Shown here: positions 1-12,149 of the stretch, in pieces
How positions within the stretch are numbered: position 1 is the stretch's first letter
Layout: the number at the start of each line of letters is the position of its first letter
Assembly (NCBI GenBank): GCA_031772625.1
Contig: CM062820.1
Coordinates: forward strand, 1,076,075,369 to 1,076,139,368
Reading direction: 5' to 3'
Length of the DNA: 64,000 nucleotides
Origin: Pinus tabuliformis
Lineage: Eukaryota > Streptophyta > Pinopsida > Pinales > Pinaceae
Notes under the pieces: model-generated
What the model saw: only the letters and a program-made list of their open reading frames with translations
What the model was told of the DNA's origin: nothing
Databases searched by the model: none
Made by a program: the position numbers and the translations under genes

Positions 1-149
1 GGATTTCCTCCATGAGATTTGAATTGTGAAAAGGGGAAGGAGGATGAGAAGATGGATTAGGGACTTGATTTGTAGATTTCCCAACTTTATGATCATTGTA
101 AGGAGGAACCCGCATTGGAACTTAAAAATGAGGACAAGGAACAAAAGGA

Positions 150-660
150 ATAGAATGTTCCTTCTCTGAATTAGGGGTGTCTCATGATTTACAAGAGTTG
201 GGGAAGCAAAAACATCAGGTGGTTTGGATTCACCATGCGAAGAGATATGCACCAAATGCTCAAACTTTTACTTGAATAAATCCCAATCCGTGTCTTCTTT
301 GGGAAACTCATAACATAAGTGAAGGAACCTAATAGAAAAATCATCAATTGTTTCATTGGGTTCCATTCTAAGATGATTGATTCTCTTATATACATCTCGA
401 TAATCATACCTCTCAAAGGATTGATGAATCTCCTTAAGGAAATGATGAAAAAAATGGACGGAAGAAAATGGTGAGGTATGAATCCATTAATTAACACGAC
501 CTTCAAGGGTGAGGAAGAAAGTGACACATGAAAAATATTCATCATCAATTTCATAATATTCACATAATTTAAGAAAATCAGAGATGTGCTTGGTTATGGA
601 TGTTGCATCCTCACCATCAAACTTTAATTGAAACAAGTGATAAAGAGGCTCATCGATATT
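150..660 (-). pseudogene. Decayed Ty3/gypsy-like gag fragment
   Basis: On the minus strand a broken frame reads like a plant LTR-retrotransposon gag (capsid) region: it starts near 628 with KFDGEDA, continues through a helix-rich stretch and contains RFLHLCYEFPKEDTDWDLF. This pattern (phenylalanine-rich helices, then a YEFP block) is typical of Retrotrans_gag domains. At least two in-frame stops and a frame change break it, and no protease or pol follows inside the window. It lies just inside the family-1 LTR that starts at 800, which fits a minus-strand element whose 5' LTR is 800-2277 and whose body leaves the window at position 1. The family assignment rests on pattern only. Confidence 0.45.
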
Positions 661-799
661 AAAAGTTTACCATCGGATAGGTTATAAAATCACCCTGGGA
701 TTATGATTTCAGGATGAGCCATTTAAGATAAGAGATTCAAAACAGACTCAATGGGAAAAACTTGTCATCTATCCCTCCTAACGCCATTTTCTTGACGGG

Positions 800-2277
800 T
801 GCTGGAAATCCGTCAACCAAGGGGGTCTCCCCGATGTGAAATCCCAATTAAAACTCACATTGTTTGAAATAGGAGCCTTGTCTCGAGTATTGAAAAAGCT
901 GCCATATATTCTTATAGATTTTCCTTGGCTACAAAGTCCAGCACAAGAGAGTAATACACAAGTATCTTCGTATCAAAAATTGAGTATGCCTTGTGAAATT
1001 TTGAACTACATAAAGTATCATGGTCCATCTACCGAAAGGGGAGAGAAAAGAGCACCCTTTAAAGACAAGTAATAGTACTAAACTAGAAAAATCACACAAT
1101 GCCATATATTCTTATAGATTTTCCTTGGCTACAAAGTCCAGCACAAGAGAGTAATACATAGGTATCTTCGGATCAAAAATTGAGTATGCCTTATGAAATT
1201 TTGAACTACATAAAGTATCATGGTCCATCTACCGAAAGGGGAGAGAAAAGAGGGCCCTTTAAAGACAAGTAATAGTACTAAACTAGAAAAATCACACAAG
1301 CATATACATATGAATGAATTGTTGATCAACCAGTGAAATAGTTCACAAGGAAGAAATGATTGTTAAAACAAATACAACACACCTTCAACAATATAAGTAC
1401 CAAAGCCACCTAAATAATTCAATTTCCTTAGTACAGATGAAAACAACATACATCGCAAAGATTTAAAGAATATTCTTATAATATTCATGACATATGCATG
1501 AAATCATGTGGCTCAACAAGCTTCTGAATTAAGTAAAATTTCCAAGTTAAGACAATGAACACCACTAGCCCCAATAATGAAGTATTAGAGCAGTCACTCA
1601 CTCCTCCAAAACAACTATCTTCCTCTCCAATGCCTAGTAGGATGAGCTAAGGTGAAAATTCCTTTACATGAGCAATGAGGGTGTATATATAACAAGTGGG
1701 GTGACCATTTACGTCCCTTGTTACTCTTGGACTACCCTCGTGACTATTTGACTTTTCATTGAACTTTCAACTTCCTACATGACTTTTCGTATTACATGGA
1801 TGACTCTTGGACTTCCACTTTACATTACATTTCTCCAATATTGAATTTACATAATCCATAAATGATGTGGAAAATAATGACTCATAACTAAACATGACAT
1901 GACATTGATGACACGGACTACATGATGATGTGGTAGTGCCAAGTTGTCCTTCTTTATACTTTGTCTTCAATAACAGATATATCCAATACTTCGTCTTCAT
2001 GAGAGATATGATTTGTTCTTCATATCTATCCTCCAAAGGGTTATGAATCGGTATGGAGACTTCATGTGTTCCTGACTTTTTATCTTTTGTTGTACTCTGG
2101 TGTTCCTTCGTCTTCTTGCATAATGATCATCTTATCTCTTCAATTCCATAGGTGTCTTGTAGCACGGTCTCCTCCTCCTTTTCCTTCGTGATCATCCTAT
2201 GATGATAAGATAGAGTAACTACAACTAAAAACCACTAATAACATGCTGGCATCAGTCTGAAAACTCCTAATCTAACA
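800..2277 (-). mobile_element. Long terminal repeat, family 1 (copy 1)
   Basis: The segment starts TGCTGGAAATCC at 800 and can be read to a CA end at 2277. A second copy with the same start and the same internal blocks occurs at 37,821-38,192 and 49,637 to about 50,490, where it was split by a later insertion. Shared blocks include the CTCCCCGAT motif near 830, the region around 1,575-1,950 (gtatatataac, then repeated catgac motifs) and the terminal gaaaactcc block near 2,260. Being repeated, bounded by TG/CA and next to a gag-like frame suggests an LTR. No matching target-site duplication was found, so the right-hand limit is uncertain. Confidence 0.5.
900..1299. repeat. 200-bp tandem duplication inside the family-1 LTR
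   Basis: Two consecutive copies, 900-1099 and 1100-1299, are the same length and differ at about nine positions. The other family-1 copy near 37,900 does not show the doubled arrangement, so the duplication appears to be private to this copy. Short open frames on both strands here are shadows of the repeat. Confidence 0.9.
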
Positions 2278-2600
2278 TGTTTCATGAAATCACTTGTTAG
2301 GGCTAGAACCCAATGACTAATTGAGTGCTTGACTCAAGGATTGCATAGTTCCAGAAGCCAAGTCCCGAAACGGACACTTGAGACTACGCAATGCACAGTT
2401 CAAGAGGGCCAAAATCAAAGGATTGCGCAATTGAGCGGTTTAAGAGCTCAAGGTTGGGGCTTGAGGCTTGAGGCTTGGAGTTTCCCAATGTGCAGTTATG
2501 GTAGGAGAACAAGCTGGGAGATTGCGTAGTCAAGGGGTTCAACGACTTAACCTAATAGGACAACTACTTTACAAGGTACCCAATAATGTGGAAACACACT
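2278..2600. repeat. Region with recurring imperfect palindrome
   Basis: The stretch contains several short blocks resembling an imperfect palindrome, best seen at 2383-2400 (ACTACGCAATGCACAGTT) and 2421-2440. The same kind of motif recurs at 50,552-50,570 and 55,173-55,242 next to the other family-1 sequence, so it probably belongs to that family. No coding potential is seen. Confidence 0.45.
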
Positions 2601-2822
2601 ATGATGAAAGGTCCTCAAATGTTTTTGCTTGGGCACTGAGTTAGGAGTGAAATAACAACCCAACAATGAAATTATGAAAATAAATAAAAGATAGAGCAAT
2701 CTGGAATAAAACTTGAATAGAAAATAACTATGTTGCATTGGTTTTTAGGATGGGGGGACGTATCCTTGGTACAACTAGAGCACACCCCCAAATATCTCAA
2801 GGGATGGCAGGTTGGGAACAAA

Positions 2823-2943
<121 letters not shown>

Positions 2944-4132
2944 TCTTCACTATTAACATTTGTAGTTGTTTCAATCTTGTAAGCATAATAAGCTATACTA
3001 TAGAGTATTATGCACAACCCTTCCACTTTCCAATTATGAAAATCTCAATTAATTTAAAAAATAGTTGAGTGGCATTCCATGATTAACTGCTAGACATGAA
3101 CTTTGTTTTTAGGAAACATAAGGTTAACTATTTTCAATTTGAAATAAAGTCCAAGAAGGATCAATCAAACATAAAACTGTCTTTATAGCAGTTTTTCTTC
3201 CTCATATTTCTTGTTAATGAAGATTATGTTAAACATAGAAGGCATTCCCTTCTTAATAGGTTTTGCAATTTTTAAATCTATATTGAAAACCAATATATAA
3301 TGCTTTGGTTATGTAAAGAGATTAAATTCATATTTTAGATTAAGGAGATTTAATAGGAATTTATTCAAACATTTAGTAATTGATCCAAGTTACTAGTATC
3401 TTATTGTTTTCACAATGCTTGAGATTAGGATGGTGGAGGCATTGGACTTGAATGAATCTTGGAAACCATTTTATATGATATGCAAAAGCTAAGATGATCC
3501 AAAAAAATGAGAAAAACAAGAGCAATAACCACAAGGATTGGCCTTTTGAAAAGTTGCATTTTCTATTTTCTTGACATGGAGGCTTTTCTTCTTAATTTGC
3601 CACTAAATATAAAAATTTAGATCATTAGAAACCCAAATTGAAATCTGTCATACAAAATCCATGTTTTGAGTTGGAATTTGTACAAAGATTCAATGCAATG
3701 GAAAAATAACTGATGGGAAACATGATAATATTGTTCAATCATCAATGTCCATGATTGTCAAAATTGAATATATATACTGGCATTGTTCCTGAAATATGTG
3801 TAGAACATCCCTAGAATCTATCCAGAAAATCCCTAATATCTGCCAAAAAACATCCCTAAAATCTATAATTTTGGAATGTCCCTAAATTCTACCTAGAATG
3901 TATTGGGGATAGTCAACAAGTCGCCCAAGTCCTTGATGAATTCCCCATTGGTTTAGGGACATTGGAACCTATGGGGATTAACTCTATTTTCGTATGTTGC
4001 ATGTGGACCCATCCTCCGAATCAAAATAAAACAATTTCTAACACTTTGGAAGGTATAAATCATTACTAAATATGAATATATACACTTAAAACAATTCAGA
4101 GATGTAACTAGGGTTAAATAGGATTAGAGCTA
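2944..4132. other. AT-rich intergenic stretch without recognisable features
   Basis: No open frame of a recognisable family, RNA gene or repeat boundary was found. A loose repetition of aatccctaa/aacatccctaaaatct motifs occurs near 3,810-3,880. Confidence 0.5.
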
Positions 4133-4269
4133 TGTTGGAATTAGAAACGCTTCCCATGTGTTTCACGACATGTGCTTAACTGCCTCTCGAGGATCTGTTA
4201 AATCAAGCTATGCATATTTTTACTAACACCTACAGGTTTTGGGGTAATGGCAATCATGATTCCAACAAG

Positions 4270-4282
4270 TGGTATCAAAGCC
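4270..4282 (+). promoter_or_regulatory. Primer-binding site of the TRIM-like element
   Basis: TGGTATCAAAGCC lies two bases after the first LTR. It differs by one base from the TGGTATCAGAGC site that many plant LTR elements use to pair with the 3' end of initiator tRNA-Met. Confidence 0.75.
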
Positions 4283-4318
4283 AAAGTTCTTAAGTTTGAA
4301 ACACCCCCGACTCACGCT

Positions 4319-4329
4319 AGGGAGGGGGG
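4319..4329 (+). promoter_or_regulatory. Polypurine tract of the TRIM-like element
   Basis: AGGGAGGGGGG sits directly against the second LTR, the expected place for plus-strand priming. Confidence 0.7.
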
Positions 4330-4461
4330 TGTTAGTCTTGCCAGTGCTCCTTATGTGTTTTGTGATGTGCTTAACTACCTCTCGAGGATCATTTAACTCT
4401 AGCGGTGTCTTTGTTTACTAACACCTGTGGGTTTTGATGTAACACAAACGTGATTCCAATA

Positions 4462-5697
4462 AGTTATGCTACATGAAATGTGGGAAGCCACTCGCCCACC
4501 CCCCAACCCCCTTCCCCATACCAGCCGCATTTTGGTATAGAAACCTCGAAACATGACTAAAATTCATTTCAGTCAAGAAGAAATATGTTTCACTTTTTTG
4601 AAACATGCTTCCGCTCGACTTAAACACATTTCAAGCATCATACTCTGTGTTTTAGCGTCCATATGGCACTTGTGGGGTGGTACAACATGCTTATGTAGCA
4701 CATGTGGTCCAAACACTAATTATTTAAAAGGAAACAATAATCTGTAAGCAGGACAACCTAATATTCAACCCTAGGACTCTACTAATGCCAAGTAATTAAT
4801 GGTAATAATAAGAAAACGCTATGTAATTAATGGTAATGTCCAGTTTTTTAAAGTAAACGGATGAAAATATTTTTTCTTCAATTTTTAACATTATCATTGA
4901 TTGTTTTAGGATGTTTGATAGTGGTTCCAACCTCATTGGATTTCATATGGAGAAAGTAGAATTTTAGATCCAACTCAAAATACAACAGATTTAACATTTT
5001 TTAGGATTTTGAGGTTGGTGGATTATAATGTTTCCATAAGATTATGTCACGTCCAAGGGTATGGAAACAACATTTAATCAAGAACACCAATCTCTCTATG
5101 TATCATGATGTTACTGACATTGATTATTGAACTTATCTATCATGGCCCAAGTAAAATTTTACCAACCACTCAAACAAAATCTAGACTTGACATGTTAAGC
5201 TTTTTCTATCTTATTTTAATTCTTATAAGGTGATATTGATGATGATGATCCCAATATATGCAAGGATTTTGATGATATGTAGCTATTTGTTGTAGCATGT
5301 CTTGGGCCTTGCCACTTTCTCATTTAATTTGTATCTATACCCTAAATTATAATGTTAAAACTTAAATGTTTTCTTTCAAAGTTTCAGTATAATTTTTATA
5401 TATCCTTTTTTTTAATTCTTTGGAGGGTCACGTTTCTAGAGCATTTCCATTTCCTCATACTATGCAACTTAGGTGAACTTGGATTTCATGTAGTATTACT
5501 CATGACAACTCTCATAACACTTTCACGTTTCCTAAGGCATTCAGGATTTCCAAAGCAAATGGTCTAAGTGATAAAAAAATTTAACCCAATGTCATATTAT
5601 AGAGCATGATGAGAGGATTCCATGCCACATGGAATTTTCTGGATCTGAGAATTTGGTGGCTAGTTAAAACTCAATCAAACATGGTCAATAATTCAGA

Positions 5698-5699
<2 letters not shown>
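4462..5699. other. Intergenic stretch, no gene recognised
   Basis: Only short open frames with no recognisable composition or motif (for example 4553-4747 and 5352-5567, plus strand). I see no repeat structure. Confidence 0.45.

Positions 5700-5740
<41 letters not shown>
5700..5740. repeat. (AT)n microsatellite
   Basis: About 40 bases of pure alternating A and T. Confidence 0.95.
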
Positions 5741-5741
<1 letters not shown>

Positions 5742-6919
5742 TAGGGGACTTTCAAACAAAGCATTCGGTTTTTTGTGACATGCGTGATGTCCAAAGTGTT
5801 CTACTCAATGAGAGGAACAAAACCCACATTTCTAATTTTGCAAATCTTAAGGGAATTGGAGATCATCCACTTGCATGATGATATAGCAAGGCAGGTTTCT
5901 AGGAGGCTTAAAAGGGGTAAAACTTGACAAAATTTGACACATAATATGTCAAAATTAGTCTATAGAATGGGAGGAAAAAAAACCTATGTCTCGGTTTCTC
6001 CAAATTCTCAAGGGAATTAGAGCTCTGGCAGAGCATGATGACATGGCAAGTAAGTGATGATATGACAATGTTGGGAAAGATATGAAGATTATGTTAACTG
6101 TGCACCGTTGTGCACCGTTCTATGTCGATACAATTACTTTAGCCCAATCTTTAACTTCAATTAACAATCAATTCAATTCTTCAATAAATAATAACAATTA
6201 TAGATAGAGCATTAAATGACAATGGGCAATAAGAGACAATCAGACGAAATAACAAGAGACAACAATATTGGTCAAAGACAAGGGGAAAACCCTTTCAAAT
6301 TTTTCTTCTGATTAGATTGTCATAAAATGTTCAGCAAATTGTACAATGATCCAAATTTAGCAATGAATAAAGTCAACCTTTGACTATCCAAATAGACAAA
6401 CCAATATCCAATCCAGGATGAAACCCAAGAATCAAATCTGGTCAATTGTCAAAGTCTAAAATCTGTTGAAGTCAACAATAGTCAAAGTATGCCCTAACTA
6501 GTCAAAGTCAACAGTCAAATCAGTTCTCCAAAACGTTAGAAATGAGTTCATATGCTCGCCGAAAATACGTTCATTTAAATAGCTCAGACATTTCTTTTCT
6601 TGTATCACAGGTTAAGTCGTTTAATTTTATTTTATTTTTTTTAGATTTCAAAGGGGTTTTTTTACTCTTGTGTGCCAGATTAATCAGGGTCATAAATGCA
6701 ATAGTTAGTGTCGTTTGTAGTAGCAGTTGATTTAGAACCAATTGCTCTGAAACCAATGGGAAGGGTGTTGACCGGGCTGGCCGGCAACAGACCAGCGATG
6801 TAGATCTGAATTAATGCTTTCTTTCTTGATCTAGTAAATCTAACTGTAGGTTGAATTCTTAATCTAGTCAATCTAATTACTAGGATATTTTCAAATTAGA
6901 CTATAAGCAAAACACTACC
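5741..6919. other. Intergenic stretch, no gene recognised
   Basis: No family is recognisable on either strand. Frequent gtcaa motifs between 6,370 and 6,520 give a weakly repetitive texture, and gtgcaccgtt is doubled near 6,100. Open frames of about 60 codons are unsupported. Confidence 0.45.
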
Positions 6920-7140
6920 AATAAATCAAACCAAATCTAATTATTGGCTCTGCTTTATACTAAACCGATAATAAATCAAACCAAATCTAATTATTGGCTC
7001 TGCTTTATACTAAACCGATAATAAATCAAACCAAATCTAATTATTGGCTCTGCTTTATACTAAACCGATATTATGTTTGTACAATATGAATTATTTGCTT
7101 TATACTAAACCGATATTATGTTTGTACAATATGAATTATT
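6920..7140. repeat. Tandem repeats, 50-bp and 45-bp units
   Basis: A 50-bp unit beginning AATAAATCAAACC occurs three times from 6920 to about 7070. Its last part then joins a second array: a 45-bp unit containing CTTTATACTAAACCGATATT occurs twice (from 7051 and from 7096). The copies are almost identical, so both expansions are recent. Confidence 0.9.
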
Positions 7141-7453
7141 TGCGAAGGCCAGTAAACTAAGTTGATGCTATGCTTGTACAATATGAATTATTTGTAAACA
7201 CTTGTAAATGCGATAATTGAGCAAACAAAAATAAACCGAATGGTTGTCCCATATTGAAGTTATTCTATTTGTTATGACATTGACTATTTTTGGGTTTAGT
7301 AGATTGCGCATAAGCGTGCGGCAATGGTCTTTTGCTCCCAGCCAAGGGATCTTTTAAATTTTTTACTTCATTTAAAACCACCATGTTCATAATCATAAAA
7401 GGAAGTATCGAGATAGGGATTAACTAGCATGGTTATTCCTAATATCTTATAAA

Positions 7454-7890
7454 AATATCATTTAATAAATTAAGGAATAACCAAATCATAAATCATATAT
7501 CATATATGGTATAGTAATAATAATATTATATATATATATATAGTTAATGCTATATGATTGTATTACTATTATTGTGTTGAGAGGTGCTCTACAACCCAGT
7601 ATGGGGTAAATCTCACTTATGTAAATATCTATAATCCACTATGAGTGTAGATCTCACGTAAACGTAAATATCTAAACATGTAAATATCATTTAATAAATT
7701 AAGGAATAACCAAATCATATATCCTATATGATATACTAATAATAATATCATATATATGTATTGTTAATGTTATATGATTGTATTACTATCATTGCATGGG
7801 CTCTACAACCTAGTATGAGGGTAGATCTCAAGTACGTAAACATCTGCAGCCCAGTATGAGGGTAGATCTCACGTAAAAACGTAAACATCT
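7454..7890. repeat. 229-bp tandem duplication, AT-rich
   Basis: A segment beginning AATATCATTTAATAAATTAAG at 7454 recurs at 7683. Both copies carry an AT-rich self-complementary core followed by blocks reading ccagtatgagggtagatctcac. That block is repeated again within the second copy near 7,850. Confidence 0.8.
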
Positions 7891-8030
7891 CTAATGTTGG
7901 TCTTATTTAAAAATCAATCTAATTATTATTATGTATAAACACAATATAAATTTAAAATATAAAGAGGTTTATGGAACATTCAAAAAAAAAGTTATGGTAA
8001 ATAAATAAAAATATAAATAAACAAGAGACA

Positions 8031-8530
8031 TGGTAAATAAATAAAACCTCTTTTTGTATTTACTCAATAAACCTCTTTATATTTAGGAAAACTCAAAAAA
8101 TAAGTTTTATTTAGGTGGAGCATATGGGCCAAATACCATATTTATAAAAGAGGTATAAATAAACTAGATATATGGTAAATAAATAAAACCTCTTTTTGTA
8201 TTTACTCCATAAACCTCTTTATATTTAGGAAAACTCAAAAAATAAGTTTTATTTAGGTGGAGCATATGGGCCAAATACCATGGGAAAAATAATTATTAAT
8301 ATCATGGGCCAAATACCATCTGTTATATACCAAACCTATGGGCCAAATACCATGGTAAATAAAAGAGATATGATAAATAAATAAAAATATAAATAAACAA
8401 GTACGGTAAATAAATAAGACCTCTTTATACTTCGTAAACCTCTTGTTATATTTACTCCATAAACCTCTCTATACTTACTAGCATTCAAACAAGAGGTTTT
8501 ATTGAGGTGAAATCTATGGGCCAAATAGTG
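8031..8530. repeat. 142-bp tandem repeat, two close copies and one decayed copy
   Basis: A unit beginning TGGTAAATAAATAAAACCTC at 8031 recurs at 8173 nearly unchanged, and a third diverged version runs from about 8395. The motif atgggccaaatacca recurs five times between 8,125 and 8,525, marking unit ends. Confidence 0.85.
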
Positions 8531-8707
8531 TGGTGGAACTTATTATTAATACCATGCAAAACAACATTATTAACCCTATTATTATTATTATTATTATGAT
8601 ATTCATATTAATATATTATAATATTAATATTATTAAATTTAATAAATTTGCATTAATACAATATTAAATTTGTTCTATTATAATATATATTAACTCTAGA
8701 TATATAT

Positions 8708-10310
8708 ATATGGGAGGGAATAACAAAGACATAGAGAGATAAAGATGGAGAGATAGAGGGAGTGACAAGAGAGAGATGAAGATAAACTGAAGGAGAGGGG
8801 AGAGGAGGAATGAAAAGAGAGAGAGGGAGATGAGTGAGAGAGGTAGAGAAGGGCAAGAGAGGGAGAGGGAGACATACAGATGGAGGGAGGAGAGAGAGAA
8901 GGAGAGAGGGAGGGAAATAGTGAGAGGATTGGAGGGTGGAGAGAGAGAGAGATAGAGAGGGATGGGGGAAGAGAGAGGAAGGTAGGAGAGAAAGGGAGAG
9001 AGAGGAAGGATGAGAGATAGGACTTTCTAGAGAGGAGGAGAGAGGGAGGGATAGAGAGATGGAGTTGGAGGGGGAGAGAGGGAGGGAAGAAGAAAGACAA
9101 ATAGAGTGAGAAGTGGAGAGAGGGATGGAGTGACAAGGGAGAGATGGAGAGAGAGAGTGTGTATGTTTAGGGGTGAGATAAAGAGAGAAAAAAGGAGAGA
9201 GAGAGAGAGAAGGGGGAGAGAAGGAGAGAGAGAGAAGGGGGAGATAAGGAGAGAGAAGGAGAGAGGGAGGGATATAGTAACATAGTTTGGGGAGAGAGAG
9301 AGAGAGGGGGAGAGATGATTGGAGAGAGACAGTGTGTGTGTGTGTGTGATGGGTGAAGAGAGAGGGAGGTAGGAGAGAAAGGGAGAGAGAGGAATAACTA
9401 GAGACAAAACTTGAGAGAGAGGAGGAGATTGATTGGGGGGGCAGAGAGAGATGGGAGAAGAGAGAGTGAGGTAGGAGAGAAAGGGAGAGAAAGGAAGTAC
9501 GAGAGATAAGACTTGAGAGAGAGGAGGAGAGAAGGAGAGATAGGGAAATAGATTTGGAGGTGGAGAGGGAGGGAATAAGAAATACATAGAGAGTGAGAAG
9601 TGGAGAGAGAGAGGGATTGACAAGGGAGAGATGGAGAGAGAGTGTGTATGTTTCGGGGTGAGATAAAGAGACAAAGAGGGAGAGATGGAGAGAATGTGGG
9701 AGAGAAGGAGAGAGGAGAGAGGGAGGGACATAGTAATAGATTTAGAGGGTGATGAGAGAAATAGAGAGACAAAGAGAGAGATGGAGTGAGAGGTGGGAGA
9801 GAAAGGGAGGGAGAGGAAGGAGTAGAGAGAGGATGTGAGGGAGTGAAGAGAAGGAGGGAAAGAGAGATGGAGTTGGAGGGGGAGAGAGAGGGAGGTAAGA
9901 AGAAAGAAATAGAGAGAGAAATGTGGGGAGATAGAGAGGGAGTGATAGGGAATATGGAAATATAGGGAGAGAGGAAAACAAGAGGGAAGAGAGATAGAAG
10001 TAGGGGAGAGGGAGAGAAGGGGAAGAGAGAGAAAGAGATAGGGAGAGGAGGAAGGATGGAAATATAGATAGATTGGAGAAAGAGAGTGTATGTTTTGGGG
10101 GTGATATAGAGAGACAAAGTGAGATAGAGATATAGATGGAAAATGAAGAGAGGGAATAAGAGAGAGATTGAAAGGAGGAGGGAGTGAGAGAGAGATTGAT
10201 AGATATGGAGTGAGAGAGCGTGTGTGTTTGGGGGGTTGAGATAGAGAGACAAAGAATGAGAGATGGAGGGAGATATAGATATATATGGAGGGGGGAGAAA
10301 GGGAAGAATA
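8708..10310. repeat. 1.6-kb purine-rich (GA-rich) block with higher-order repetition
   Basis: The plus strand is almost entirely G and A in short GAGA, GGGAG and GATGGAG units. Longer modules recur: tgacaagggagagatggag, followed by tgtgtatgttt and ggggtgagata, at about 9131 and 9618, with related modules near 10,081 and 10,216. A gagttggagg module occurs near 9,063 and 9,872. Minus-strand open frames here, up to 383 codons of Ser, Leu, Pro and Phe, exist only because pyrimidine-rich codons include no stop. I do not treat them as genes. Confidence 0.92.
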
Positions 10311-10319
10311 TTTATTGCA

Positions 10320-11700
10320 CTAGAAAGGGAAGAATATTTCTTGTATATTTGATCTCTATTCGGAGATATGGTCACATCATGAACTTGACCAATGATTAAA
10401 CCTTTAGAATTATTTATTTTCATCCCACATGTAAATTTTCTAATCCACATAGTCATGTTAATTATCTTTGGGATTTTATCTCCTCTGCATGGTAGACTGG
10501 TGAAGTTATAAATTATGCTCACCAAAATAGATAGTGGTTTTCTAACCATTGGAACACCATTGTGGTACCAAATAACAATATACTAGGTAGCTTCTTCCTT
10601 CAACCCATGCAAATATTCAACTAATGGTGCACTGAGAATGTCCTAGATGCTTGTTGTGTGTAACATTTGGATTTGCTCAATCTATTCGTTATTAACTTTA
10701 TCCTACTTCATGAATGATTCGGTGTGCTTATCCCAAGAGGTTCCATCAATTTTTGTCTATATAATGTTATTAATTTGGACCTACAATTCTATTTTAGTCA
10801 CCTAGTCAAACTCATTTTTTTCCTTGGTTCTACTACGACCTCTGGTTCTTGAAAATGCACTCTCTTCTTACCCATTTTGAAATCTTCTTGAAACTCTTTA
10901 TTTCTTAGAAACTCAAGAAATTTCGGATCAGAAATAACTAGGCTTGGTAGGTTTGGGATTTTAGAAAGATTGACCACTCTCTATAGTGAAAACACAATAA
11001 AACTAATGGCCAGTGCCATCTCTCTTTGTGTTTATAGTTGTCAGATTGAATGCCACATGATTTCGACCTCGGGCTCCATTTGAAGTTGTATCGTCACAAT
11101 AATTCTCATATTTTGCATATCAATTGAATCATGCGAGGCATGTGGCTCAGTTACCTTTTTATATTTGGCAATCAATTCATATTTAAGCTTTAATGTGACA
11201 CTGGGCGATTTTAAATGTGACTTGATTGTCTCATTAAACGAGGCATGATGGTTGAATATATTTGTTTGATTCTCCCGACTTTTACATTTTTTTTCTTTCT
11301 TATTTTCCATTGGCTGAGTCGAATGACTTCCTATAGTCAAACTTGCTAACTTTATCTCTAATCCCTTTAGTCAATTCGTTCGGTTGGTTGGTCCAACTTC
11401 TTATTTGAGATTTATTTCATCTAGTTGAGTCGATTTCTTTCTGATGATGGTCTCTGAATTCCCTTCATGGTTCTTCTCTCATTTCATGATGATGTTGGTT
11501 CCTTTGTTGTTCCTTATTGTTTATATATTTCCTCAAGTTTGATCCATGCTCCATTTTTTCATATGCTTCTTTCTTTATTCTGATGATTTCTTTCCTTATT
11601 AACCTATCATTTTTCTAGTGTAGTTATTCTTTTCTTAATATTTTATAACTACTTCTAGTAACTTGCTAACTTAGAAATTTTAATTAAAAAATTAAACACA
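10320..11700 (-). pseudogene. Probable decayed retroelement coding remnant
   Basis: Minus-strand reading gives patches with protein-like composition: a charged, Glu/Arg/His-rich stretch near 11,350-11,600 and a block near 10,850-10,930 containing DPKFLEFLRNKEFQEDF. These look like linker regions of a gag-pol polyprotein, but I could not place them in a named domain. The patch lies between the gypsy pol above and the purine-rich block below. It could be the 3' part of that gypsy or a separate older element. Confidence 0.25.
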
Positions 11701-12149
11701 AAGTTACTAATATACATGTAATTCGTTAGTTTATCCTTCCATAATGTGGTTTTCATGGTAGCCCATGTGGCTAGTGCCTCATAGAGGCTTTCATCAACCA
11801 CATGCCAATGCTTATCAAGAGATATATTTTTTCAGTTAGACACCATTGATAAATGATTTAAATAAGTTCCCCTGTAATTTCTTTAATTGTACAACCCCTA
11901 AAGAATGTATATCTTTGATATCAAGGGGTCTAAGCCATGAAATTTCTATTTTTTTAGGCTTTCCCTTCACCCAACTGTCATAAAGAAAAGATAAGTCTCT
12001 GACTTTTAAGTTCTTGGTATGCAGATTTATGTCATGCCATGATTTTTAATGACTCTTACTGACTTTTTGTTGATCAAGTGCATGGAATATGTCTTATTCT
12101 AAGCATTGGAGTTGATGGAATCATTCATTTTCTACTTTTTTATTATATT

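Larger units (their letters stand above)
4133..4461 (+). mobile_element. Complete TRIM-like miniature LTR element
   Basis: Two short direct repeats, 4133-4267 (135 bp, TGTTGGAAT...GATTCCAACA) and 4330-4461 (132 bp, TGTTAG...CCAATA), share their order and most bases. Only 62 bp separates them. Just after the first repeat is TGGTATCAAAGCC (4270-4282), which resembles a primer-binding site for initiator methionine tRNA. Just before the second is a polypurine tract (4319-4329). Flanking pentamers AGCTA (4128-4132) and AGTTA (4462-4466) look like a target-site duplication with one transition. It has no coding capacity, so it must have been mobilised in trans. Orientation is set by the order of PBS and polypurine tract. 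Confidence 0.85.

Noticed and set aside
836..1072. 78-codon plus-strand frame and its reverse frame at 1129-1329
   Set aside because: Both lie in the 200-bp tandem duplication of an LTR and encode nothing recognisable.
8653..10549. Long minus-strand open frames of up to 383 codons
   Set aside because: They lie over the purine-rich block. Minus-strand pyrimidine codons cannot form stops, and the products are only Ser, Leu, Pro and Phe. Low-complexity artefact.
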